The notes under the pieces are model-generated. The model was not told the origin of the DNA. It saw only the letters and a list, made by a program, of their open reading frames with translations, and did no database searches. 64,000 nucleotides of DNA, from assembly GCA_023846275.1 (NCBI GenBank), contig JAIUJO010000225.1, positions 810,913 through 874,912 of the forward strand, read 5' to 3'. The translations under genes and the position numbers were made by a program. The DNA is from Vanilla planifolia (Eukaryota > Streptophyta > Magnoliopsida > Asparagales > Orchidaceae). Positions 50,622 through 62,300 of this stretch are shown piece by piece; position 1 is the first letter of the stretch, and each line of letters starts with the position of its first letter.

Positions 50622-52481
50622 TGAAGTTATTTGTGCTCAAAGTAAACCCACAAGAGGGGGGTGAATTATGGTAAATAAAATTTTGAGAATTTCTTTCCAT
50701 TTTTTCGCTTAAATTAAAACTTAAATCTTTTAAGCAAGAATAAAGAAGAGTATTAAAATAGTCCACAAAAAGATTTTTAAGGTAGTCCGACTCAACATCG
50801 AGCCTACATCCACCCCCAACTAGTGTTAGGAAAAAACCACTAAAATCAAAAAATTATAAGCGGGTTTTTTGTACCTACTTAGGAATTTACCTACGACTAA
50901 TCCCAAACCTACTTAAGTTTTTTCAAGGCCCCAGGCTTTTTCACAATTGTCGAGATGCCCTTACCCCAAAGAAATAAATACAAAAATTAGCAACAAATTA
51001 TAAACTTAAAACAATTTAAGAAAGTTTGTGGCACACTCAATAAAATAAAAATTCAAAAGAAAAATTGAAAAGAGGGAGGAATAAAAATTTAAAATAGTTG
51101 AGCAAAAACCTCCAATTTTGGGTTCCTTCTTGCAATTATAACTTTGTGAATTTGGAAACACTGTATGCACTTGAAATTGCTTGCAATTGTAACCTATTGG
51201 AGTTTTTCATCCTTCCCTATCTATAGAGCTCAAATTTGAGCTCTAAATCCACTCCCAATGGCTCTGAAATGACCTAACTATTTGGGTAATGGACACATAA
51301 CAGTCACCGTTCAATTTGGATCCTAAAATGCATGTTTCAGATTGAATCCTCATTTTACTGTTCGAGATCAATCCTGGTAGTTGGATCTAAGTCACCTTGA
51401 TCTGGGCCATTAGATCATGCATAGGTTGTCCAATATGTATTAGTATAATGTGTCCAGATATTACTTCAATTAAAACAATCACCACAGTGGTTACGCATCT
51501 TGAAGCAAATCTACTCAAGTTCGATTTTCTTGCTTGTCTTTCTACTATTTACTTGCAACATTTTACCTTGATTAACCTAAGTCATTAGATTGTGTCTGTC
51601 TTTCCTCCTTCTTTGACAATTTGATAGGATTTGGTCCCATATTGCCCAAATTAGATTTCCATTACTCTCTATAACGATTTTGGTTCATATGTCTCTCGAG
51701 CTGTTTGGGGTGGGCTCTACCCTTCCTCGACGAAGATTTGATCACTTGGTCTTGGATAACTTGATTTCACACTATTCTATTCAGCTTTTCCTATGGGCTA
51801 ATTTCACATTGTTCCTTTTGGCTTTCCTTGCGGCCTTCTTTCTTAGCCTTTGGGCTTCACTCGCCCCTTCGAGTCTATCAAATAATTTTTTATTTTATTT
51901 TTTTAAATCCTTAAAGCTTAAAAGGGACTGCAGTTGGGTCAGGTCGACCCGCCCAATGCTACAGTGAAAAATCTTGAGACTAAAGTGATTTTATATTGTA
52001 TTGTGAGAATTTTTGTGCCAAAATTTTGAATATAAGTGTACCAAAATAAGTTTATATTATGATAGTATTACAAGTGTCCTAAGTGACTATGAAAAGAAAT
52101 TCATAAAAAAATAAATAATTTTAAAATATCAAATACCAATGACAATAATTTTCATCAATAATGCTTAGCCCAAAAATCAAAATTTAACAATTATTAAACT
52201 TATTACATTTTCAAATATTAATACTACTATAGTGTGACATCATCTCAAAATTTGGATATATCAAATTCAAGAAAAATAAAGAGAAATTCAAGTATAAAAA
52301 TTTTAGTGTATATCTTCAATTTCCTTGAAGCTAGCCATGACACCAAGAGCCTTGAAGGCCACTATTTTAGACATTTAAAATTCATGGCTTCACTTAATTG
52401 AATATTAATAATTTCACTTAAAACAAGCCCATATGAGATATAAATATTTATGCTTGACTCATCAAACACAATGGTGTAACA
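50622..52481 (-). mobile_element. Solo LTR inside LINE B (1,860 bp)
   Basis: It starts TGAAGTTATTTGTGCTC and ends AATGGTGTAACA, flanked by AGGAA on both sides. Its left part reads CAAGAGGGGGGTGAATTATG, which on the minus strand is a CACCCCCCTCTTG motif close to the LTR 3' end, as known from some plant Copia LTRs. GAGCCTACATCCACCCCCAAC at 50,799 matches the TATGTCCACTCC phrase of the copy at 43,792. The end phrase CTTGACTCATCAAACACAAT is shared by the copies at 13,709 and 45,834. It is the least AT-biased part of the window (51,180-51,970), which suggests it is the least decayed copy. No interior is present, so it is a solo LTR. Plus-strand frames at 51,397-51,588 and 51,680-51,967 are LTR sequence, not genes. 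Confidence 0.9.
51217..51226 (-). promoter_or_regulatory. TATA-like box of the LTR promoter
   Basis: On the minus strand GAGCTCTATAGATAGGGAAG contains CTATAGATAG, resembling the CTATAAATAG box common in plant LTRs. If used, transcription would start near 51,190. That would give a U3 of about 1.3 kb and an R-U5 of about 0.57 kb, a plausible layout. Activity is not shown. Confidence 0.5.
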
Positions 52482-52486
52482 AGGAA
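52482..52486. repeat. Target-site duplication AGGAA, right copy
   Basis: Identical to 50,617-50,621. LINE B ORF1 continues after it with TCATATTACTCTGC. Removing LTR and one duplication restores the collinear order seen in LINE A at 46,690-46,790. Confidence 0.85.
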
Positions 52487-55400
52487 TCATATTACTCTGC
52501 TTCCTATTTATGTCAAATTTACATTTTATAAGTATAAAAATTCCAATGCCATGTGTACAACTAAGCCAATTCATGAAATTGCTCACATGGTTTGGAAACA
52601 ACAAGACATCTTAGAGGATGTTCTAGAAGTTCATAGTCAATAAAATGATAACATAGTTGAAAATAAGCATTCCCATGATAAAACAAAAATAACCTATAAC
52701 CCATCCTACCAACAAGTCATCAAGTAGCGCATTGAAAACAATTTGATTTAGTAGCCACCTACAACCACAACCCAATAATGCTACTTTTAGACTTGCTTTA
52801 CATTTACATTACACCTATGAGACATACTACAGTGCCCAATCTTCCCTTTTTGTTTTTCAATGAATTTGTAGCATTGAAACTGATTATGTGTAGCATCAAT
52901 TTCTATATATTCATAGCTACACTCAACCAAGAATCTTATTTCAAAGCATTCCAAATTCATGTTAAAACTAGAGTTAAATGTGAGTGCTTAACAATGTACA
53001 ACATTTAAAAAACATTACTTGCCACCATGCATAACAAAGAATCCAAATGAGACAATAGAGGATTTTCAACATTCAACAATCATGACACAACCAATAATAT
53101 ATCTTGAACTTTATGCTTATAAGAAATAAACTATGCTCACCTGTCACGTAGTTCTAACTACTACTTGATCTACACCCTCTCAACCTTCGAGAAAATTATT
53201 TGTAGACCTCCAATAGCAAATTCTAGAATCATTGATTCATACATTCCTTAATTGAGGTTCTCAAGTGCTAAAGTTGAGTAATCAAAGGCACACATTACTT
53301 GATCTATTCACCCTACAGCAATGACACAAACAAAGAAACATCTTTCCAACAAGAAATTTAGTATATTTTAAAAGGCTCCCCCTCCCCCATTATCCATACA
53401 AATCCTATAGTTTTGATCATAGTAGGATGATTGTTGTATCACCATTTCATTTAAATGTTGATTTTTAGGGGCAAATCAAAGAATGCAACCCTCAAAGATG
53501 TATTCTTTTTATCAACATATACTTTTGCCTCACTTAGATAGCCATGAGTCTAGATTGATTGAGGAGATCTCACCCGTAAAAAACTTTTGGTAAATTTCAT
53601 ATACTTCCACCCAATAAGACTCTTTCTTAAAGCCAGCAAATCATAATTTCCAATTCACTCTAGTTGTAATTTACCATTGGAGATAAACTCCTTCATTATG
53701 TAATAATTATTCCAAAATGTAGTAATTTGAGGTGCTTAATGCATGTAATAATTTTTTCTTAAAATCCCTAGTGGCATATAGATTATTAATCATTCCTCCA
53801 AAGAGCGCTATCTAAAATATATTACTTCTCTAAAATATGCCTCTTTATCAATGAAGGAGAAATTGGCAAAGCTATTGATAATTATAACCATTATAAAATC
53901 AAACATGCTTCCCCCTTCCTCATAGCTCTAGCTTAGCTTGATTCTCAACCAATAATATAATTCCAAAATAAGTTGTCAAATATATCCAGATTTTCTGACA
54001 TGTAAGCTTCATGCAACTAACATAAACTAAGTAGGAAATCAACATCTTTCCCCCTTCCTATCCAAATCATAGTTCTTTATCCACATCAAAAAAAAGGTCC
54101 ATAAGTAATCCAAAATTTGCTTTCCAATTATTCCAAATAACATCATAACAAAATAGTCATCCATTGAATTTCTTGGAGAAGTCAAGCCACAGCGTAATGC
54201 GTTGCTTGTTCCTATGTTCACCTCTCTTGCCTCCCCTTTTTTTTGTTTTTTGATTTTCCAAGCTACCTAGGGTTTTCCCCTCCCTTTATTCATTTATGTT
54301 TTCATAAACTTAACTAAAATCATTCCACAATGACCTTGCCCTTTTCATGAGCTCATAGCATGACCACTTCATTATAGAATTTTAATTTTGTAAGAGTTCG
54401 ACCCGCTGCAACAAATTCTATAATTGAGTATGTTTAGAATCGATAAGGCATATAACCACTTCTCTATTACTTGGACGTATCTTTTTATTAGTAATAGTAC
54501 GGCCCACTACCTAACGTTTTTGCTGTGGTACTCATTTAGCTGTGAGTGTAACCCTTTTCACCTCCATTCCATGGTGTGAGCCATTCCCCTTTGCATTACT
54601 TGCATCATATCTCATATTTAAATTGCTTTCTTATCTTCTGCCAGCTAATATCTTTACTTATTATAGTCCACTATTCTTATGAAGTAATAATAAGCATTCT
54701 TTTCAATAGTTGGAGTACCATCCAAAGTCTTAGTCCTTGTCTTTCCTCATCAAGCTCCTTTGTAATAATCTACATCGAAACAACTTCACCCTTTTTATCC
54801 TAATTAGGTCCTACAATCAGACGACAAGGATGCTTAACTAGCACAAAGTGTGTACAAGTTCACCTTATGTACATAATCCCAAAGAATATCCCATCTTGCC
54901 ACACATGCAGTAAAAAATAGGTAATCCATCGTACTCAATCCACTAAAACGATTGTCTCAACAATCTGTTAATCTATATTCCCACTCTAAGCTATTTGGAA
55001 AGGTCCATTCTAAAACACACAATGGCAAAGAATGGCCTCTACATACCCATTGTCTAGTCGTCAATATAGATAGGACCCTTTACAACTTTGGCAATGTGTA
55101 AAATATTCTCTTTAGGTACACAATGGCAAGCTCTCAAAACTCAATCCATATCACAACTCACAAAATCAATAAATTACTAAGTTTAAATTCAAGTGTTCAC
55201 ATGTTTACCTTGATGCAAGGCCAGCAACCTGTCGTTGTCCTCCCAACCAAACATGATCTTTATTTGTAACTGAATCAAAGTAAAAACAAACCTCTGATGG
55301 AGAATTTTAGAACTCAAAATCCTTTTAAATAGCTGCAGCTATGTTGTATTCAGTTATCCATTGAAAGAGCAAATGACCATCACACCCTCTGCACACATTG

Positions 55401-56480
55401 CTGAACAGCTGAATGTGAATTTGTTATTCACATGCCTTATTTGATTGATATTTTTTATCATTAATCATGAATAACATATCCTTTGGAGCTAACATCTTAA
55501 CAACTTAATTGTTTTGTCACTCTAAGTAACTAATAGAGGGACTTCCCATCAATGTTGAATTACTAATGCCCATTCTTTCTCTAATAAGCACCTCATGGAA
55601 ATAGACCTTAAAAAGGTTAAGAGATTCATGTTTACCATTTTGTCTATTTCCTTCCATGGTCACTTCAGCATTTCCACATGTATCTTTTGTGTAGCGACAT
55701 AGATCACCCCCATCAACAAAGTTAAGACAATGAGGCATCACCTATAGTTGAATAGGTGATTCAATTTGTTCATACAATCCCAATTCACTATTTGGTTTAA
55801 TAACATTTTTTTGTGTCCTATGATGGTTCAATTTCTCTATGAAATTCAAAAACTAATGCACCACACAACCCTGTGGATGCGTCCTAATTGTTTTGTGAGG
55901 TATCCTCATCATAACAAGCCTCATTAGATTGTCAACTTTCCTTTGATGGAACACCTATCTTCCCTATACTACATTAATTTCCACCACCAATGTTCACTAG
56001 AGGCCAGACCATGTTGATAATCTTAGGATCATGATAATTTTGATTTGGGCTATTTGTCTCTGAAGTGTCACCACCTATATTTAGAACATCTTTGGCTATT
56101 GATAGAAAAGGAGATAATTGCATAGAACTACTCTTTGCTCTTTCTAAAGACTTATGAGATTTTATTCTTATTGCAGCCACCACACCTCAAAGTAAAATCA
56201 CAAAATTTCAAATTCTTGGTCCATTTTGACATCGTCAAAAACATAATGTAGACACAAATTAAACAAACATGTCTTCTAGTGAGATGCCAACTCCATTCAA
56301 AAAGAGAGTTCTCCAATGTTTCTCCCATACCACCTACTTTTAACACTTCCTTCCACCACTGCCTTCCAAATGCCTTCTAACACTAACCAGATCATCTGGT
56401 TGGTCATACCTCACCTTCTGATTGTCCATACTTCACTAATGTTGCCAACATCTCTGTCAAAGTCTTTGGGTTCCAAAAAT
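52487..56480 (-). pseudogene. LINE B ORF1 (RNA-binding protein) with long linker
   Basis: The best-preserved part is at 54,860-55,350 on the minus strand. Frames there read FYFDSVTNKDHVWLGG, then KVVKGPIYIDD, RPFFAIVCFRMDLSK and DGLPIFYCMCGKMGYSLGLC. This is the plant LINE ORF1 order: a DUF4283 fold, the IGxxxxID...RxxFARVCVxxDLSKPL block, and a CCHC knuckle preceded by YExLPxFC. In the knuckle the histidine is tyrosine and the first cysteine is shifted. Upstream (55,500-56,346) lies a polar stretch with SSSMQLSPFLS and GDTSETNSP, shared with copy A. Downstream (52,487-54,850) are broken frames without a known domain, partly shared with copy A (52,500-53,200). The domain order makes ORF1 certain in kind. 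The exact start is not determinable. Confidence 0.7.
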
Positions 56481-56559
56481 CTTTTTGTTTGTTGATAAAG
56501 AAATGGCCAAAGCTTACATCAAATCCTTATCAATGGGGTTCATGCGTAAAATTAATAAA

Positions 56560-57010
56560 AATTAAAAATTGAAATGGATTTAGAAAAGGCACTCCTCAAT
56601 CCCAAACAAACTCATACATAAGTGCATGACGATTCACCCAATTCATGCCATAACTTCGTTAGCACTTTATGTGGGATAGTTTGAAGGATTGTATACCCTA
56701 ATATATGCAAAACTACTATGATAGGTACTTCTATTTGTCATAGACAACCACGGTTGGTTCACTATCAGAATTGTTGTAGTAGAGTCTAATTTGATCACCA
56801 CTCCTTAGACAATCAGAAGACGCATTCTTAGAAGTTCCAATGCTTCAAGAATAACAATAGTCTTCGTGGCTAAAATTGAATATGAAATCCAAGTTCTTCT
56901 TGCAATAGTAATTGGTCTATCGATATCATCCCTAACAATAATACTAATTCTAAAATTGAGATATTCTTACGTAGTTGCATCATAATTGAGTTTACCCTAT
57001 CCCGTTGGAG
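56560..57010 (-). pseudogene. LINE C ORF2, RNase H domain
   Basis: From 57,000 on the minus strand the frame reads KLNYDATT, then after a stop ISIIVRDDIDRPITIARRTW and further ATKTIVILEALELL. This is collinear with KxNxDAA...GxVxRDxxGRxI and the AExxAxxxAL helix. Unlike copy B, the first catalytic aspartate (NYD) is kept. The helix glutamate is lost. Near 56,590-56,665 SANEVMA followed by IVMHLCMSL matches the ANxVAHxLAxxAL helix. The copies share the same 3' boundary phrase just below 56,510. Confidence 0.75.
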
Positions 57011-57019
57011 AATAAGTCT

Positions 57020-59050
57020 AATAAGAGGCAACAAGAAACCCATCAATGTTATTGAAGCTTCTACTAGATAGGATAGGAGAGTTGAAAGAAGTGGCAATAG
57101 AAAATCAAATATTTCTTTGGAGTGTAGTTGAATTAAGAGCTTGTTCCACATGTGTGCAAAACATTTTGTTGAGCCAAAGATTAAATAAAGTAAAAATAGT
57201 GGAATTGACTATACGAGATGTAGTATCCACCTAGACATTCATAGACATTGAACTAGCATGTTTAGTTGATGAAGTAACATGCCTGTAGTTCACCACACCA
57301 GGCCTAAAATTCTTAATTATGAAATTGTTGTACAAGAATTCTTTTCCACTATGGCACTACCACAAATAATGTTGCACATCTTTAGTCACACTATAGCCTG
57401 ATAGATAATGCATTTTTTTCTAAGTCCCTCTTGCATGAACGAAGGAGAGTAGGAATTAGATTTAACACTAATCTTCATAAGAATATGCTAAATTATGGCT
57501 ACACCTTCACTTTACAAAACCAGACATCCTTTTTTCAAATAGACTTTGGCATGCATACATGTTGTAGTAGATGGTCTTTGAATCTAGCACTATATATTTA
57601 TTTAGTTACAAGCATAACACATCAGTGTTGTTGATTTGGCCCATAAGAAATGCATAATCAAAGTACCAAATCAGGTGAAAAAAGTTTTGCATCTTATTAT
57701 GATCACATACACCATGCTTTATAGCCATCTCTATACGAAGCGATAAGAAGGTTGTCAAGCCAATTATGGAAAGAGAATGAAACAAAATTACCAAAAGTAA
57801 TCCTTGCAAACCTTATTATTTATTATCCAAGGGGTTGCAATATTTAATAACTTAAATGCATGAGAAAAAAAAATGGCATATAAGAAGTATTGTTCATCAA
57901 TAAGAATTATTCATTCCCAACAGATGTAATGTATTATGTTCTTAACATTTCAAGTACTCCATTGGTCATGACACATCAATTTCTCCAACTCTACAATATT
58001 GTTGCTTACAATTAAATAACATTAGGATAACAACTAATGCCAAGTTGAAAATGATAATATGGTTGACCTTTGAAAATACTTAATCATCTATCTCGAGACA
58101 TAGTTTTCAATTGAATGCTTAGACATTTCAATTGGTATGCTTAGATATTTCAATTGAATAACTTAATGAATTTATAATTTTCTCTCTATCATCTCCCTAT
58201 GCTTGTGCTCGATCCCCATTCAAAATAATACTCTAGATTTTCTATGATTCAACACTTGACCTAAGTATATATTATCATATATAACATTACATAAAATAAA
58301 AGGAACTTATTTCATGACAAATATATCTAAAAGAATGAACTCTAGTCCAGCCACAAAAATGTTTGCCATTATTCTATAAATCACTTTAAATTAACAATTG
58401 GCCTAAAATGTTTAGGTTTAGGTTGAACATTAGGAATAGAAATTCCCATCATATTGTTCCACCCTTTGCACATAAAACTATCCTTAAAGAATTGTTTCAC
58501 AATTGTGCCAACATCCATCTAGTAATGTCCTAATAACCATGTAGAAACCTACCAAAGATGCCATCAACACCTGGTGATTTATTTCTTTTTTATAGGCATC
58601 ATGGCATTTCTAATTTTATCATTACTAATTAGAGCCTTAAGTGTGGCCACTTGATAACTATTGATAGTTGTTGAACGTTGGAAAATGGGGGGTGGGCTCA
58701 TATTTTTGATGGTTACACTGCTTCTTACTAAAACATGGCATGAGTATATCTTTAATCTCAGCTTGGGTGGTCACTAAATCCCCCATTATCATTTTTACAT
58801 TGGTGGATATAATTGCTTCTTGACTTAAAAGTAGCTACTACGTAAATAAATATATGTTTCAATTTCCATGGGTGGCCCACTAAAGCTTAGCACATTACCA
58901 CCACCATGCTTCTTCTAAAATCACAACATTGTGATGGGAAGCAATACACTGTGCTAAAAGCTAATGCTCGAGCTTATTTATTCTATTTGTAGTTTCCGTA
59001 AGTTGAGGCTTCTTATTTCCTATTCCAACTAGCAAGGCATACTAAAGATA
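57020..59050 (-). pseudogene. LINE C ORF2, reverse transcriptase and connector
   Basis: On the minus strand at 58,540-58,640 the reading NDKIRNAMMPIKKK leads, with a frame change, into SPGVDGIFGRFLHGYWDITR-like sequence. This is the SPGxDGF box of plant LINE RT in good shape. Near 58,400-58,500 NNSLK and FNLNLNILGQLLI stand at the VxxFF...LIPKxxxPxxFRPI position. The connector at 57,170-57,240 (TLFNLWLNKMFCTHVEQAL) matches the 48,380-48,450 part of copy B (TLSNHWLYKNL). Stops and frameshifts run throughout, and the catalytic FADD box was not recovered. Confidence 0.65.
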
Positions 59051-59383
59051 TTACGAAGTTCAACTACATTACATTTCTTTGAAGCTAACAAGGCTCTACT
59101 AAATTTGGTGGACAAGTCATCCATAGAGTTTTCCTCTAACCATCATTTTTCAAGCTACATATACCACAATAGTTGCTTGTGGAAAGAATGACTAGATGTT
59201 CTTAAACAAGGTTCTTTTATTAATTTTGTCCATTAGCAATTTTCCAACTTTATAAGTAATAAAAAGTGGTCCAAGCCAATGAAAGAAAGAAGAGAGACAA
59301 TAGTACTTGGCAAGGCTTGCATATCATCAACATTCATGAAAGTACTATAAAATCTTTCCTATATATGGGCATTCCCCTCTTTA
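59051..59383 (-). pseudogene. LINE C endonuclease, C-terminal remnant
   Basis: RFYSTFMNVDDMQALPSTIV and then SFIGLDHFLLLIKL on the minus strand match the RLDRxLxN...VxHLxxxxSDHxPLLI tail of plant LINE endonucleases, with the D-H pair intact. Everything upstream is missing because the satellite begins at about 59,384. Confidence 0.65.
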
Positions 59384-62300
59384 TTTCATTCCTTCAAAAT
59401 TTTATTTTTGATTTCATTATATTATTATACAACTCTAAATCTTGACTCATGTAACATTTACATCACTTTCATTTGGCTAAATTATATTACATCAATAAAT
59501 CTTATTTAAGATATAAAATCTATGTACTTAAAATTATAATGGCAATTTGTGATATTTATGATTATTTATCATGTAATTTGAAGTAATTTTAGATGAGGTT
59601 TGATCATGATGAAAAAGTTATTACACTTGTCTTGATGAGTTTTATCTAAATAAATATTTATTTGTATGTTTTTTAATATTTAATTTTCTATCATTTCACA
59701 TGCTTTACTAAGCATTATATTTCTTACCAAATTTGATGATTGATAATGTTATACTGACTCTCCATAGTACCTTGGCATTTCACTTTCTTGTATAATTTGT
59801 CTAATTTCTTCAAATGTTTCCCTTGATTAGTTTGTACTACTGTTTAACTCTCTTATGATGTTTGTATCACATTGATTTCATTTTATTATATTGCATTATT
59901 TATATAATTTAATAATTAATATATATCTACTTCATATATTTTTATTTATGTTTATTTATTTTGCAATTCTCAATAATTTTAATAAAAAATGATTGAGATA
60001 AAGAAAATTTCATTAAATACTTCTCATTAAACTCTATCCAATTAAATTTTAAATTTATATATTTCAATGTTTTCTATTTTCTATTATTTTTAAATGCTTT
60101 ATAAGATATTTCATTTTGTACTCGATTTTATGATTGAGATTATTATTTTGCAACTGCTTAGTATCTTGGATGAAACTTTTCATGTAAAATTTGACCAAGT
60201 TTTCTAAATGTTTCAATTTGATTTGCTTATATTACTAGGCAACCTTAATTATTCTCTTTTTGTGACCTTTACATGTCTTTCATTTGGTTGTATTTTACTA
60301 CTACAATTTATATCATTATAACTTTATTACAAGTATGCTTAATATTAAAATAATAAATTGTTATTTATACTTATTTATTATATTATTTTGAAGTAATTAT
60401 CAATGACTCTAATTTTGATAGTCTAATTGATGTTGAACTCTTCTTGATGAACACTATTTAACTAAATATTATGTTTTTTCAATATTTTATTTCCCAAATT
60501 TTTGCAAGTTTTATAAGAACTTTTGATAAGTACCTAACTTTATAATAATGATGGCATACTTGATCTCTTTATTACCTTAGAATTTAACTTTAATGTACTA
60601 TTTTTCTCATTAATTCAATGATTTTACCATTCAATTATTAACGTTAATGTGAAACTGTAATTCTTCCCTAATGTTACCTTTTTATCTCTTCTATATTGTT
60701 ATCTTATATTGCTTCAATTTATCTTATTTAAATATTAATATATTTATTTCTTTAAATATTAAATTATTAATCTATTCTTATTTATGTATATTAAATTTAA
60801 TAAATTGTACTAATTTCAAATGAGATTTGATGGAGATGAAATAAATACAGTTCGACTCTTTATGATTAGCTTTGTCTAATTACATATTCATTAAAAAAAT
60901 TTTAAATATTATTTTTTTCATTTTATCTTATTTTATGAAATATTGTAATTCATTTCTAATTTGATGATCAATGACGTTCAAATTGATCACCTTAGTATCT
61001 TGGAAAGCAATTTTCGTGTTCAATTTCTCTAATTTTCAAATTGCTTACTTTGATTTGGTTAAATTGTTTTGCAAATCTAAATCTCATATGGTGTGTCCTT
61101 GATTCCAAATTGATTTGGTTAGAATAATTTCCCTCAATTTATTTCATTTAAAACTAAATAAATATTTTTCAATGTTATAATAATAATTTATTATTCTTTT
61201 TTCCAATTTATTTTAGATCTTCACAATAATTCCAAACTCATCTTGATGAGATCAATCAAGTATATAGCTCAACTTTATAATCTTAAAAATTTTATTTTAT
61301 AAGATTTTGGCATATTTTACAAGTCTCTCCAATATGTACCAAATCTAACTATTGAGGATGTTGCCCTTGATTTTCTTAATGTCTTGGAATGCAACTTTTA
61401 CAATTGATCTTGTCTCTTCGTTTTTTTAATTTGAATATACTATTATGTAACTCTAAACCTCCTCTTGTGAGACAATAATATTACTTTGATTTAGTTAATT
61501 AATTTAGTTTATTTTCTTTAATTTAATATTTAATATTTAATATTTAATATTTATTTACTTACTCATAAAATAATAATTTATTATTATTTATGATTATTTT
61601 TTGATAAAAAAGAGTAATTCCAAATGAGTACTAATTGAGATAAAATAACACCTTTAAACTCATCTCAATAGGCCTTATCTAATCAAATATTCTTTTTAAT
61701 TTTTTAATTATGTTAATTTCTAGTTGTTTCATGTTTTGAAAGATATTTTGATTAGCACTTAATTTGATGATCCAAGATGTTTCACTCAATCATCTTATTA
61801 TCATGGAATGGAATATTCTTATAAATGTTTTCTCATATTTTTTTTTTTTTTTAATTTGTTTTAGTTATAGAACTAGGAAACTTTAGGTTTTATCTGATGT
61901 GATCTTCACATTAATTTCATTTTTTATATTTATTACTTTAGTTTATCACATTTTGGTATTAATACATACTATCTAATTTTTAAGTAATTGTTTTACTATT
62001 TGTTCTTATTTAAATTAGCAATTAGTAGTGATTCCAATCAAGATCAGATAGAGCAAAAAAAATATCATTTGACTCATCTAAAAGAGCAATAAGTAATTAA
62101 ATATTAATATTTATTTTTTTAGATATTTAATTTTCCATGGTATTAAGATGCTTTACTAAACATCTCAATTTGTAGCTGATTTGATGGCCAAGGAGATCTC
62201 CCTCCAACTTTCTATCTTGGGATGCTAATTTTGCATACAATTTATTTATCTCTTTAATTTTTTGTCTTTGATTAGCTTATATTTCTATGAACTCTAATTC

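Larger units (their letters stand above)
47736..56480 (-). mobile_element. LINE copy B (minus), most complete copy, split by a solo LTR
   Basis: From 56,480 down the minus strand reads ORF1 with DUF4283 and CCHC knuckle, a long linker, endonuclease, reverse transcriptase and RNase H, ending near 47,736. Subtracting the solo LTR at 50,622-52,481 leaves about 6.9 kb, the usual size of a full plant LINE. Both boundaries carry the same phrase, CTTTGGGTTCC with TTGATAAAGAAAT (47,701-47,725 and 56,464-56,504). Copy C lies upstream and copy A downstream in the same orientation without spacer. All frames are interrupted, so it is inactive. Confidence 0.8.
56481..59383 (-). mobile_element. LINE copy C (minus), 5'-truncated
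   Basis: The copy begins inside the endonuclease domain at about 59,383, where satellite sequence breaks off, and runs through reverse transcriptase and RNase H to about 56,481. There ORF1 of copy B follows directly. Truncation at the 5' end fits target-primed reverse transcription, or later cutting of an array. The 59,090-59,150 phrase CTACTAAATTTGGTGGACAA...CATCCATAG matches 45,879 and 49,748 of the other copies. All frames are broken. Confidence 0.75.

Noticed and set aside
51397..51967. Two plus-strand frames in the GC-richer region that could suggest a gene
   Set aside because: They lie wholly within the solo LTR bounded by AGGAA duplications, upstream of its TATA-like box on the other strand.
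54380..54440. A GGGTCGAACTC-like word on the minus strand resembling a tRNA T-arm
   Set aside because: No acceptor, D or anticodon stem of fitting spacing could be built around it.
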